A stretch of 6,984 nt of DNA. Origin: an uncultured Ruminococcus sp. Lineage in GTDB: Bacteria > Bacillota > Clostridia > Oscillospirales > Ruminococcaceae. Made by a program: the position numbers and the translations under genes. Below the pieces are notes generated by a model. That model was not told the DNA's origin. It saw nothing but the letters and a program-made list of their open reading frames with translations, and searched no databases. Positions within the stretch are counted from its first letter, which is position 1, and each line of letters opens with the position of its first letter. The stretch spans positions 1 to 6,984 of the forward strand of contig USCU01000063.1 of NCBI GenBank assembly GCA_900553335.1, in the 5' to 3' direction. Shown piece after piece: positions 1-6,984 of this stretch.

Positions 1-1580
1 TTAAAGGACTTGTCATGAGTGACTGGGGTGCAGTAGATGACAGAGTAAAAGGTGTTCTTGCAGGGCTTGATCTCGAAATGCCGTCAAGCTGCGGCAAAAA
101 CGACAAGCTTGTTGCTGAAGCTGTAAGCTCAGGCAAACTTGACGAAAAATATGTTGATATATGCTTAAGACGGGTTTTGGAGCTTGTAGATAAGCATTTT
201 GAAAAAGGCTCGGGATCTGCCTGGGATAAAGAAAAGGATCATGAGCTTGCACGAAAAATTGAAGATGAGTGTATTGTTTTACTAAAAAACGACGGAGTTT
301 TACCGCTTAAAAATTCCGAAAAAATCGCTTTCATCGGAAAATTTGCAGAAGAACCACGTTATCAGGGCGGCGGCTCAAGTCACATAAACTCATACAAAGT
401 TACAAGCGCATTGGAAGCTGTTAAGAATATCTGCGAGGTTTCATATGCGCAAGGATATATTACCGACCGTGACGAAACAGACAACGCTCTCTTGTCCGAA
501 GCCGTTGAAACCTCAAAGGCTTGCGATAAGGTAGTTTTGTTTGTAGGACTTCCCGATTCATTTGAATCCGAAGGATTTGACAGAACTCATCTTTGCATGC
601 CTAAATGTCAGTTAAAACTTATTGACGAGATCTGCAAGGTCAATAAAAATGTTATTGTATTTTTACATAACGGCGCTCCTATTGAAATGCCGTTTGCTGA
701 TAACGTTTCAGGAATTTTAGAGAGTTATCTCGGCGGAGAAGCGGTGGGTGCAGCTCAGGTTGACGTGCTTTTCGGCAGTGTTAATCCAAGCGGAAAGCTT
801 GCGGAAACATTTCCGAAAAAGCTATCTGACAATCCGTCATACTTAAATTATCCGGGAGAAATGGATACCGTTCGATACAAAGAGGGCATTTTTATAGGAT
901 ACCGATATTACGATAAAAAAGAAACAGAACCCCTTTTCCCGTTCGGTTTCGGTTTAAGCTACACGACTTTTGAATATTCGGATATTGAAGTTTCACACGA
1001 TGAGCTGAACGAGGATCAAACCCTTACTGTTAAGGTGAAAATCAAAAACACGGGAAGCGTTCCGGGAAAAGAAGTTGTCGAGCTTTATGTAAGAGATTGT
1101 GAATCCTCAGTGACAAGACCTGAAAAGGAGCTTAAAGGCTTTGAAAAGACTTATCTTTTGCCCGGTGAAGTAAAGCAAATAGTTTTCAAACTTGACAAAC
1201 GTGCTTTTGCTTATTATGATACATCGGTCAGTGATTGGCAAATTGAATACGGAAAATTTGATATACTGGTCGGTGCTTCGTCAAGAGATATAAGACTTTC
1301 AAAAAGCATTTTTGTTTCTCCGAAGTCAGAAACAAAACATCAATACACGCTAGACTCCTTATGCTGTGATATTATTTCAAATCCGCTCGGGAAAAGACTT
1401 TTATCATCGGCTCTCAGTTTAAATCTTGATAATACCGGCGAAGAAGGGGCGGCTGACGAATTAAAGCTTATCTCGTTCGGAGAACTTCCATTGCATTCGC
1501 TTGTAAGCTTTGTTCCAAGGGAAGAGCTGACAAGAGCTAAACTTTTAGAGCTAGTTGACAGTTTAAACGATAACTTTTAA
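1..1580 (+). CDS. GH3 family beta-glycosidase (beta-glucosidase-like), 5' end outside window
   Basis: This is the C-terminal part of a glycoside hydrolase family 3 enzyme, which hydrolyses terminal beta-linked sugars from oligosaccharides or glycosides by a retaining mechanism. The frame is open to the window edge and reads KGLV before the Met at 15, so that Met is internal; roughly the first 200-250 residues are missing. Numbering from that Met, SDWG at residues 2-5 carries the nucleophile Asp3. Residues about 80-315 form the second GH3 domain, with ESEGFDR (184-190) carrying the probable acid/base Glu186. Residues about 335-430 form the fibronectin III-like domain usual in this family. A tail of about 85 residues (437-521) follows and ends with helix-like, charged sequence. 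ispF follows 28 nt after the stop. The exact substrate (glucoside, xyloside or other) cannot be told. Family assignment is secure. A signal peptide cannot be judged because the N-terminus is absent. Confidence 0.95.
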   Translation, partial: KGLVMSDWGAVDDRVKGVLAGLDLEMPSSCGKNDKLVAEAVSSGKLDEKYVDICLRRVLELVDKHFEKGSGSAWDKEKDHELARKIEDECIVLLKNDGVLPLKNSEKIAFIGKFAEEPRYQGGGSSHINSYKVTSALEAVKNICEVSYAQGYITDRDETDNALLSEAVETSKACDKVVLFVGLPDSFESEGFDRTHLCMPKCQLKLIDEICKVNKNVIVFLHNGAPIEMPFADNVSGILESYLGGEAVGAAQVDVLFGSVNPSGKLAETFPKKLSDNPSYLNYPGEMDTVRYKEGIFIGYRYYDKKETEPLFPFGFGLSYTTFEYSDIEVSHDELNEDQTLTVKVKIKNTGSVPGKEVVELYVRDCESSVTRPEKELKGFEKTYLLPGEVKQIVFKLDKRAFAYYDTSVSDWQIEYGKFDILVGASSRDIRLSKSIFVSPKSETKHQYTLDSLCCDIISNPLGKRLLSSALSLNLDNTGEEGAADELKLISFGELPLHSLVSFVPREELTRAKLLELVDSLNDNF

Positions 1581-1597
1581 ACATATTATGACACTTT

Positions 1598-1605
1598 GGA
1601 GAGGA
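1598..1605 (+). promoter_or_regulatory. Ribosome binding site that decides the ispF start
   Basis: The purine run GGAGAGGA lies just before the ATG at 1609, with its GGAG and GAGG cores 7 and 4 nt away. The upstream in-frame ATG at 1588 lies before this site and has no comparable Shine-Dalgarno sequence, so translation most likely begins at 1609. Confidence 0.8.
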
Positions 1606-1608
1606 CTT

Positions 1609-2094
1609 ATGACTGATTTAAGAATAGGGCACGGATATGATGTCCACAGACTTACCGAACAGAGAAAGCTTATTTTAGGCGGAGTATTAATACCCTGTCA
1701 AAAAGGACTTTTAGGTCATTCTGATGCTGACGTACTGGTTCACGCAGTAATGGACGCACTTTTGGGTGCGGCAGCGCTCGGAGATATCGGAAAGCTTTTT
1801 CCTGATACAGACAAAAAATACAAGGGCGCTGACAGTCTTGCGCTTTTGAAATGTGTAGCGGAGGTAATTGAAAAAAATAATTTTGAGATTTCAAATATTG
1901 ATTCCACAATCTGCGCCGAAGCTCCTAAGCTCTCACCTTTTATATATAACATGAGAGAAAACATCGCAAACACTTTGGGAATCGAACTTACGCAAGTTTC
2001 CGTAAAAGCAACAACTGAGGAGGGCTTGGGCTTTACAGGAAAAGGAGAAGGCATCTCAGCACACGCTGTATGTCTTATATCAAAGAAAGGATAA
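1609..2094 (+). CDS. ispF: 2-C-methyl-D-erythritol 2,4-cyclodiphosphate synthase
   Basis: IspF converts 4-diphosphocytidyl-2-C-methyl-D-erythritol 2-phosphate to the 2,4-cyclodiphosphate with release of CMP, a middle step of the cytoplasmic MEP pathway to isoprenoid precursors. From the chosen start the protein has 161 residues, the usual family length. The metal-binding Asp11 and His13 sit in GYDVH (9-13), and His45 follows the signature SDAD (38-41). The conserved GDIG and FPDTD segments follow. The C-terminal [15 protein letters not shown] segment is the conserved region next to the CTP-derived nucleotide site. The family works as a homotrimer with active sites at subunit interfaces. An in-frame ATG at 1588 would add seven residues (MTLWRGL) but has no good ribosome binding site and would extend beyond the usual N-terminus. 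The gene lies 28 nt after the GH3 gene and 3 nt before the next gene, suggesting co-transcription. No ispD is in the window. Confidence 0.97.
   Translation: MTDLRIGHGYDVHRLTEQRKLILGGVLIPCQKGLLGHSDADVLVHAVMDALLGAAALGDIGKLFPDTDKKYKGADSLALLKCVAEVIEKNNFEISNIDSTICAEAPKLSPFIYNMRENIANTLGIELTQVSVKATTEEGLGFTGKGEGISAHAVCLISKKG
2086..2091 (+). promoter_or_regulatory. Ribosome binding site inside the end of ispF
   Basis: AAAGGA overlaps the last codons of ispF and lies 6 nt before the ATG at 2098. Its position links translation of the small downstream protein to that of ispF and supports the 2098 start. Confidence 0.75.
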
Positions 2095-2097
2095 AGT

Positions 2098-2685
2098 ATG
2101 AAAAAATCATTGTTAGCGGCACTTATTGTAATTATAGTTGCCATCGCATTAATATTAATAATTCCTATGTTCGGAGGAATCGGGCACAAAAAAATTTCTG
2201 CTGAGGCTTCTCACGAAAACTTTATTGACTATGCGCTTCAATATGAAAGCTTCGCAAAGAAAAACTCGCTTAGCTTTGAAGCTTCACCTGCAAGTGTTAC
2301 ACCACAGGGCAATTATTCTCAGGTTTATACTCTTTCATCAGATAACTATAAAATATCTGTGACAGTTTCCAATATAAACAAATATGAGATAATCGAAGTA
2401 TCTTACGGCAAGCATTTTGATAATGAAGGAGCGCTACAAAATATAAGCGATGACACTCTGAATGCAATAATTTCTGCATACAGTCTTATCGGAGCTGTGG
2501 AAATAACCAAAGATGACGTGCTTAATATAATATCCGATTCAGAAGAGTCAGAAGGCTATTATCTTTATGGGTATGAGAGAATAGAAAAATGCGATGATTA
2601 TCCTACTTACGTTTCCTATTCCGCTGACAATCCGAAAAGCGAAGCCCTGAAGCTTTCGGGAATTACCAAGAAGTGCATAAAGTAA
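2098..2685 (+). CDS. Hypothetical protein with N-terminal membrane anchor
   Basis: I do not recognise the family of this 195-residue protein. Residues 2-3 are lysines, followed by a long uninterrupted hydrophobic stretch at about 4-24 rich in Ile, Leu, Val and Ala, then Gly-rich and basic residues (GGIGHKK, 26-32). This fits an uncleaved signal anchor or signal peptide that places residues about 33-195 outside the cytoplasm. There is no lipobox cysteine. The outer part is polar, rich in Ser, Tyr and acidic residues, and has the look of a small alpha/beta domain, with beta-like segments near 72-103 and 154-175. Its only two cysteines are Cys165 and Cys193, which could pair. The ATG follows the ispF stop after 3 nt with a good AAAGGA site, so it is almost certainly translated from the same transcript, though a role in isoprenoid synthesis does not follow. 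A terminator hairpin follows 11 nt after the stop. Confidence 0.85.
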   Translation: MKKSLLAALIVIIVAIALILIIPMFGGIGHKKISAEASHENFIDYALQYESFAKKNSLSFEASPASVTPQGNYSQVYTLSSDNYKISVTVSNINKYEIIEVSYGKHFDNEGALQNISDDTLNAIISAYSLIGAVEITKDDVLNIISDSEESEGYYLYGYERIEKCDDYPTYVSYSADNPKSEALKLSGITKKCIK

Positions 2686-2696
2686 TATATGACATA

Positions 2697-2735
2697 AAAA
2701 AACCACTCGATTGATTTAATTCCGAGTGGTTTTTT
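2697..2735. terminator. Bidirectional rho-independent terminator between convergent genes
   Basis: The arms AACCACTCG (2701-2709) and CGAGTGGTT (2723-2731) are perfectly complementary around a 13-nt AT-rich loop. The left arm is preceded by an A run (2696-2702) and the right arm is followed by a T run (2730-2735). Read on either strand, the hairpin therefore ends in a U tract. It sits 11 nt after the stop of the plus-strand membrane protein gene and about 35 nt beyond the stop of the minus-strand GH59 gene, so it can end both transcripts. Confidence 0.92.
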
Positions 2736-2770
2736 AGTGCTTTTAAGTTTTAAAACATTTTAAAATCTCT

Positions 2771-5236
2771 TCAGACTTTTTGGCATACGATTTCAATTGT
2801 GTCCACAGTTAATTCTCCGCCTAAAACAGTAATCTTAAGTGTGTGAGCTTCATTCTTAAGCCCTGATATTTGATAAGAAGCTTGCCTTACTCCGGTTGAA
2901 GGAAGGCTTTTGAAATCTTCGATTGCTGCATCGTCAATCTCAATCTTCAAGGCAGCTTCATTTCCAGCTCCGCTGACAAGATTTACACCCGTTCCGTTAA
3001 AGGTTGTACTAAGCGATGCACCAACTGCTGACGAAACAGCTTTTGTTCTGTTGTTGTATTTATAAGAATCTCCTGCTTTAAGCTCCCATTTCCCTGTGTA
3101 TGATACGCTGTCTGACAATGCGTCAATTCTAGAAACATAGTTACTTCCTCCGCTTAAAGTATCTACGCAAAGGTTAACAAAAGCGTTGTTTGCCAAAGCG
3201 CTTGCAATTAAAACTCTTCCGCTTGTATAGCTTGCGTTTTCGTCTGCAAATGAATAGACCAAAACGTTATCAACACAGTAGCTTACTTTGCATCCAAATA
3301 CTTTAACCGACAGATTATGCGTTTTATCGCTGTCAAAGCTGTTTATACGGCCTTCTTTTAAAACAGCCTCACCTTTTACTGCCTGCCATTTTCCGTTCTG
3401 GAAAAGCTTTATATAATAGCCTCGGCTTTCGGTGCTTGTATATCTCGCTCCGAGGGCCGTATAATTTTTTGTGTTGTCCATAGCAGATTTGTCAAATGCA
3501 ACGTCAATACTCGCTTTATAGTCAGACCATCGGTCATCACCGACTTGAGTCGAAGGCTCTGTGTTATATCTGTTATTTACCTGCCCCCAACCGTAAGGCC
3601 GCTCGTCATATTTTACCTTTTGAACCAAAGCGCCGTTTAACACCTCGAACGATCCACTTATATCTGTCTGATAGAGCGGTGCTCCGCCTCTTGATGACAG
3701 AAAGTCCAAATCGTAATCATATCTGTCATAATACGGCAACGGTAAAACAGTGTTACGCTCTATTCTTTGATACTTCGATGTTTGACACTCAAAAAAGCTC
3801 TTTTTGCCCTCTAAAGTTGTAAGAGTAATTATCGAATACGGCTCGACTGTTATGCAAAAGCGTCCGTTTTCAGGAACTACCGAGCCATCTTTATACAGCC
3901 ACGAGCTTTCATCACTACCAATAGTTTTCCATATATTTAGCTTTGAATTTGATTTTTTAAGATTTATAACCGAAATGTTGTAGCTTCTTGACGCATCTGA
4001 ATCATTTACAAAAATCATTGTATAATCACCGCTATTTTTATCGGCTAAGGTTATGTAATTATTATTGGTATTTACAAGCCCATGTCCATCGCCTGTTGCA
4101 AAATTCCTCTCACCGTCACCATAGCAAGCTCCCAAAACATATCTCATGTCATCTGTTAAGAACCTGGTGAAATGCGAAGCCATCGCCGCACCCGCTTCTA
4201 CACTGTAATATCCGCTCCAAGGAGTGTTCGCCGTGATAAGCTGTTTTGGGGTAAAAACCGAGCCGTAATAATAAGCAGAAACTGACGGCTGAAACTCATA
4301 CATTGTCATATTCCCCTGAGAATACATATTAAGTATTCTTGCTGCAATTTCTAGAGTTCCGTTTGATCCGGTAAGTCCGCCGTCATTGCCTAAAGTGGAA
4401 TCAAGTCCTGAAATAGTCGTTGCATTTTTCCCAAGTACAGGATCAATAGCAACTGAAGCCCCCTCTGAATACCAAATTTCCTTTCCGTATTCGTCCTTAA
4501 GCTTTTTTGCTGCATCATTTGACCAAGTGCTGTAGTGAATTCCGATAACGTCTATAGCGTTTCTAAGCTCCTCGTCTTCAAGCATAGCATAAGAAATATT
4601 ACAGCTATCGACCTCATCCGCAGCAACAATTTTTATTTTAGAATAATCGTATCTTCCTCCTGTTTCGGATTTTAAAGCCTTGCTGAAATACTTCATCCAG
4701 CTTACATTTTCATTATCTCCGCTCGTCCTGACTCCCGATTCATTTGGGCTTGCACCAACATAATCAAACTTAAGCCCATATGTGTCATATGCGGCATCAA
4801 AGGTTTCCTTGTACCACTGATATCTTGCGGAGAAGCTATTATGTGCCCAAGCAGGTTCCCCCCATTGAAGAAGATCAACATAGACACTCGGATATATGCT
4901 TTTAATATCGGCGGCAAGCTGGAACCCTGCTCCTCTTGTAACATCGGCAACCTCATCTGCGGTACGTTTTGTTGCAGGCTCAGAGCCTGAGCTTGAATCA
5001 ACGTCAGAGCCCATTTCAATCTTAATATGAGTAAGACCTATTCCTGTTTCCTTTGAAAACAGATGGTCGATAAGCTCCCAGTAAGCTTTCGGATGCTGCG
5101 ACTTATAATCAATAAGAAGTCGTGACGATCCGTTGGCCGAAACCATTCCTAGCCGCAAGAAATCGTCTGTTATTGCGTTTCCGTCAACTATAATACTGAA
5201 TTTTTTCAAATCACTATACTGTGCTTTTGTCATCAT
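2771..5236 (-). CDS. GH59 family beta-galactosidase (galactocerebrosidase-like), no signal peptide
   Basis: This 821-residue protein resembles the galactocerebrosidase family GH59, retaining beta-galactosidases of clan GH-A whose animal member removes galactose from galactosylceramide. The family signature is visible from near the N-terminus: LGMVSANGSSRLLIDY (29-44), HIKIEMGSD (70-78), then SPNESG (163-168) with the probable acid/base Glu166. WYSEGAS (255-261) holds the probable nucleophile Glu258, and NTPWSGYYSVE (337-347) is a further conserved segment. Residues to about 350 form the TIM barrel and about 350-480 a companion beta-sandwich. Residues about 520-695 look like the laminin G-like domain of the family. 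Residues about 710-821 look like an added galactose-binding-like beta-sandwich (FNGTGVNLV at 746-754, ending LTVDTIEI). No signal peptide precedes the catalytic domain, so it appears cytoplasmic. The start overlaps the addA stop by 4 nt. The family call is strong. The natural substrate in bacteria is unknown and could be a plant or mucin galactoside. Confidence 0.87.
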   Translation of the reverse strand: MMTKAQYSDLKKFSIIVDGNAITDDFLRLGMVSANGSSRLLIDYKSQHPKAYWELIDHLFSKETGIGLTHIKIEMGSDVDSSSGSEPATKRTADEVADVTRGAGFQLAADIKSIYPSVYVDLLQWGEPAWAHNSFSARYQWYKETFDAAYDTYGLKFDYVGASPNESGVRTSGDNENVSWMKYFSKALKSETGGRYDYSKIKIVAADEVDSCNISYAMLEDEELRNAIDVIGIHYSTWSNDAAKKLKDEYGKEIWYSEGASVAIDPVLGKNATTISGLDSTLGNDGGLTGSNGTLEIAARILNMYSQGNMTMYEFQPSVSAYYYGSVFTPKQLITANTPWSGYYSVEAGAAMASHFTRFLTDDMRYVLGACYGDGERNFATGDGHGLVNTNNNYITLADKNSGDYTMIFVNDSDASRSYNISVINLKKSNSKLNIWKTIGSDESSWLYKDGSVVPENGRFCITVEPYSIITLTTLEGKKSFFECQTSKYQRIERNTVLPLPYYDRYDYDLDFLSSRGGAPLYQTDISGSFEVLNGALVQKVKYDERPYGWGQVNNRYNTEPSTQVGDDRWSDYKASIDVAFDKSAMDNTKNYTALGARYTSTESRGYYIKLFQNGKWQAVKGEAVLKEGRINSFDSDKTHNLSVKVFGCKVSYCVDNVLVYSFADENASYTSGRVLIASALANNAFVNLCVDTLSGGSNYVSRIDALSDSVSYTGKWELKAGDSYKYNNRTKAVSSAVGASLSTTFNGTGVNLVSGAGNEAALKIEIDDAAIEDFKSLPSTGVRQASYQISGLKNEAHTLKITVLGGELTVDTIEIVCQKV

Positions 5237-6984
5237 ACCTTTACCTCTATTCCTTTAGCTAATACAAACGAATATATATATGCACCTGTTACGGGCTTAT
5301 CAAGAATTATATCAAATGCCGCTTTATAAAGCTTAAGCTGATCTTTATAGTTTTCTTTTAAATCCTCTTCATCCTTTACACGGTCAGTCTTATAATCAAT
5401 CAGAACATATCCGTTTTCCTCCTCAAAAATACAGTCTGCAATTCCCTGAAGCATTCCGTCTGTTTCATCGTATTCGCTCAAGTCCATTCCGTTTGTGTCA
5501 ATATCGCTTATCTTTACCAAAAAAGCTTTTTCACGCATTATATTGTTACTCGCAATCAGCCTTGTGAAGATTTCGCTTTCAAAAAATGCGGTAACTGCTC
5601 GCCTGTCGATGCTATCAGCTTTTCTTTGCGACAGTTTTCCGCTTTCAACCAGTCTTTCAAGCTCGCCTTCAAGGCTCTTCGACGCATTTCGAAAGTCGCA
5701 AAGCTCCATAAAGCTATGGGTAATAGTTCCTCGCTCAGCCGCAGTATATTTTCCTATTTCCTCAGAGAATTTAGGTATCTGAGGATAAAACACAAACTCC
5801 TTATCCTCCTTTACAACCTCGCTTACAGAAAGCTTCGCAGGAGTTTTTGAAAGTCTATTGTCATAGACATAAGAAAAGTCAAAAGAATCGGTATACGCCT
5901 GAGTTTTATCATCCGGCAAAGCTTCATCAAGCTTTTTGGGGATAGATACCCCCTCAATTATACGCTCAGTAAAATTCCCATTTTTTTCAAACAAAAACGA
6001 ACTGAAATCTGCCTCGCTTATATCTCTTAGACTTTTCATATCTTTATGAGCTAACAGCAATAGCACAATCCAACGAAACATTCCATCTGTAAATTTTAAA
6101 AGCTCAGAGCATACGCATCCTGTATTGGACAAAATGCAGGAAAGACTTTTAAGCTTTGAGAGATTTCTCTTGTTAAGATAAATCGGCAAAAACAGCCGTT
6201 CCTTAGCTCTTGTCATTGCTACATATAAAATTCTTATTTCCTCGGAAATACTTTCATCTATGTAGTTTTCTTTCAAATAGGCATAGTGCAACGGAATTGA
6301 CTTTGTAAATAGCTCCTTATCGTTATATTTAAAGGATATTCCCATTCGCTCGTTGACTATCATCTGCTTTTTTACGTCCGCAGTATTCATCTGCTTGTCA
6401 AGATCGCTTAAAAATACAAAAGGATATTCAAGTCCTTTAGACGAGTGCATTGTCGTTATAATTACGCTGTCACCGCCTGCGGAGGATACCTGCATTGTTT
6501 TAAAATCGTTTCCGTTTTCAAAAACAGAATTTATGTATCTTAAAAACCCGCTGAGTCCTTTTCCTGATGTTTCATCAAAAGAGCTTGCGTATCTCAAAAG
6601 GAGAGCCAGATTATCTCTGCTTCCCGCATCCTTGTAGGTGGAAGCAATAGCATAATAATTTGTCTTTAGATATATTTTTCTTATAAGCCGTTCGGTTGAA
6701 ATGCTTGCCGACAAAAACCTAAGCTCTTTTATAAGTCCTATGGCAGCTGACGCTTTATCATAAAGACTATCGGAGATTCTTTTTATCTTATCAAGTGAAC
6801 CTAGATTTAGATAAAGCTTTTTTCTTTTATCAATATTTCTTATCAATGCCGCATCATCGGGTGTAAACATCATAATAGGTGACATCATAACACTCAAAAG
6901 TGCAATATCAGACATCGGATTGTCAAGAACTTTAAGCAGGTTAAGAATTACCGATATCTCCCTTGACTTAAGATAACCGTCCTG
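5233..6984 (-). CDS. addA: ATP-dependent helicase/nuclease subunit A (AddA), C-terminal half, 5' end outside window
   Basis: AddA is the helicase and nuclease subunit of the AddAB complex, which resects double-strand DNA breaks to start RecA-dependent repair in Firmicutes. The frame is open to the window edge, with 23 codons before the Met at 6915 (ending LLKVLDNP, typical of AddA), so that Met is internal. Numbering from it: residues 1-20 contain the AddA-type MSPIM segment. ITTMHSSKGLEYPFVFL (153-169) is superfamily 1 helicase motif V. EEIRILYVAMTRAKERL (225-241) is motif VI with Arg236. KLSVSEVV (361-368) begins the linker to the nuclease. The PD-(D/E)XK nuclease shows GTITHSFME (396-404, His400), GIAD (491-494, Asp494), IDYKTD (506-511, Asp507 and Lys509) and a QLKLY motif (526-530). 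All catalytic residues are present. The ATP-binding Walker motifs would lie upstream, as would addB if the usual order holds. The stop overlaps the GH59 start by 4 nt. Confidence 0.96.
   Translation of the reverse strand, partial: QDGYLKSREISVILNLLKVLDNPMSDIALLSVMMSPIMMFTPDDAALIRNIDKRKKLYLNLGSLDKIKRISDSLYDKASAAIGLIKELRFLSASISTERLIRKIYLKTNYYAIASTYKDAGSRDNLALLLRYASSFDETSGKGLSGFLRYINSVFENGNDFKTMQVSSAGGDSVIITTMHSSKGLEYPFVFLSDLDKQMNTADVKKQMIVNERMGISFKYNDKELFTKSIPLHYAYLKENYIDESISEEIRILYVAMTRAKERLFLPIYLNKRNLSKLKSLSCILSNTGCVCSELLKFTDGMFRWIVLLLLAHKDMKSLRDISEADFSSFLFEKNGNFTERIIEGVSIPKKLDEALPDDKTQAYTDSFDFSYVYDNRLSKTPAKLSVSEVVKEDKEFVFYPQIPKFSEEIGKYTAAERGTITHSFMELCDFRNASKSLEGELERLVESGKLSQRKADSIDRRAVTAFFESEIFTRLIASNNIMREKAFLVKISDIDTNGMDLSEYDETDGMLQGIADCIFEEENGYVLIDYKTDRVKDEEDLKENYKDQLKLYKAAFDIILDKPVTGAYIYSFVLAKGIEVKV
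5244..5248 (-). promoter_or_regulatory. Ribosome binding site of the GH59 gene inside addA
   Basis: On the minus strand AGAGG lies 7 nt before the ATG at 5236, and an AAAGG follows directly (5242-5238), 4 nt before a second ATG at 5233. Either Met can serve as the start, differing by one residue. Both sites are within the last codons of addA, which implies translational coupling. Confidence 0.7.

Noticed and set aside
15..17. ATG at 15 as the start of the GH3 gene
   Set aside because: The frame continues upstream as KGLV, the conserved GH3 lead-in to MSDWG, and a GH3 enzyme needs the missing N-terminal barrel. The gene is simply cut by the window edge.
1555..1589. Possible sigma-A promoter for ispF: a perfect TTGACA at 1555 and TATTAT at 1584
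   Set aside because: The spacing is 23 nt, too long for a standard promoter, and the hexamer at 17-nt spacing (TAAACA) is poor.
1588..1590. ATG at 1588 as the ispF start
   Set aside because: It lacks a ribosome binding site and would add seven residues before the usual IspF N-terminus. The ATG at 1609 has GGAGAGGA just upstream.
1740..2189. 149-codon open frame antisense to ispF
   Set aside because: It lies opposite a clear ispF gene, has low-complexity composition with no recognisable motif, and has no supporting ribosome binding or operon context.
2741..2766. AT-rich self-complementary stretch (GTTTTAAAAC, then ATTTTAAAAT) beside the GH59 stop
   Set aside because: It contains almost only A-T pairs, so any hairpin would be weak. 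It is probably base composition next to the real terminator rather than a separate element.
3496..3822. 108-codon plus-strand open frame inside the GH59 gene
   Set aside because: It is a shadow of the well-supported GH59 frame. Its His/Arg/Tyr-rich composition is typical of a chance antisense frame.
6913..6915. ATG at 6915 as the start of a separate short helicase gene
   Set aside because: The frame is open to the window edge, and the 23 upstream codons match the expected AddA sequence, so the Met is internal.
1..6984. A previously undescribed multi-gene system such as a defence island, CRISPR or mobile element
   Set aside because: The helicase-nuclease is ordinary AddA rather than a defence protein. 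No direct repeats, transposase, integrase, toxin-antitoxin pair or RNA gene was seen, and the genes look chromosomal.

Overview
The window looks like chromosomal DNA from a low-to-moderate GC, anaerobic, Clostridia-type Firmicute (gut or rumen style). The reasons are AT-rich third positions, strong AGAGG/AAAGGA ribosome binding sites, short intergenic gaps, an AddA-type (not RecB-type) helicase-nuclease, the non-mevalonate isoprenoid enzyme IspF, and glycoside hydrolases. The genus cannot be fixed from the sequence alone.

There are five protein genes in two convergent blocks. The plus-strand block (1-2685) holds the 3' part of a GH3 beta-glycosidase gene cut by the window edge, then ispF (start re-assigned to 1609), then a small membrane-anchored protein of unknown function whose ATG follows the ispF stop after 3 nt. 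The minus-strand block (6984-2771, read right to left) holds the 3' half of addA, cut by the other window edge. It overlaps by 4 nt with a complete 821-residue GH59 (galactocerebrosidase-like) glycoside hydrolase. The two blocks meet at a symmetric hairpin flanked by A and T runs (2697-2735), which can terminate transcription from both sides.

Functionally this mixes housekeeping genes (isoprenoid synthesis, double-strand break repair) with carbohydrate breakdown. The GH3 and GH59 enzymes could both release sugars from beta-linked glycosides. The GH59 protein shows no signal peptide and the GH3 N-terminus is outside the window, so a shared intracellular role is inference.

The least ordinary item is the GH59 enzyme. 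It is a bacterial relative of the lysosomal galactocerebrosidase family, apparently cytoplasmic, with an extra C-terminal beta-sandwich domain, and translationally coupled to addA. I found no CRISPR array, tRNA, rRNA, insertion sequence, riboswitch or phage gene, and no convincing evidence for a new multi-gene system. All stretches longer than 300 bases are coding.
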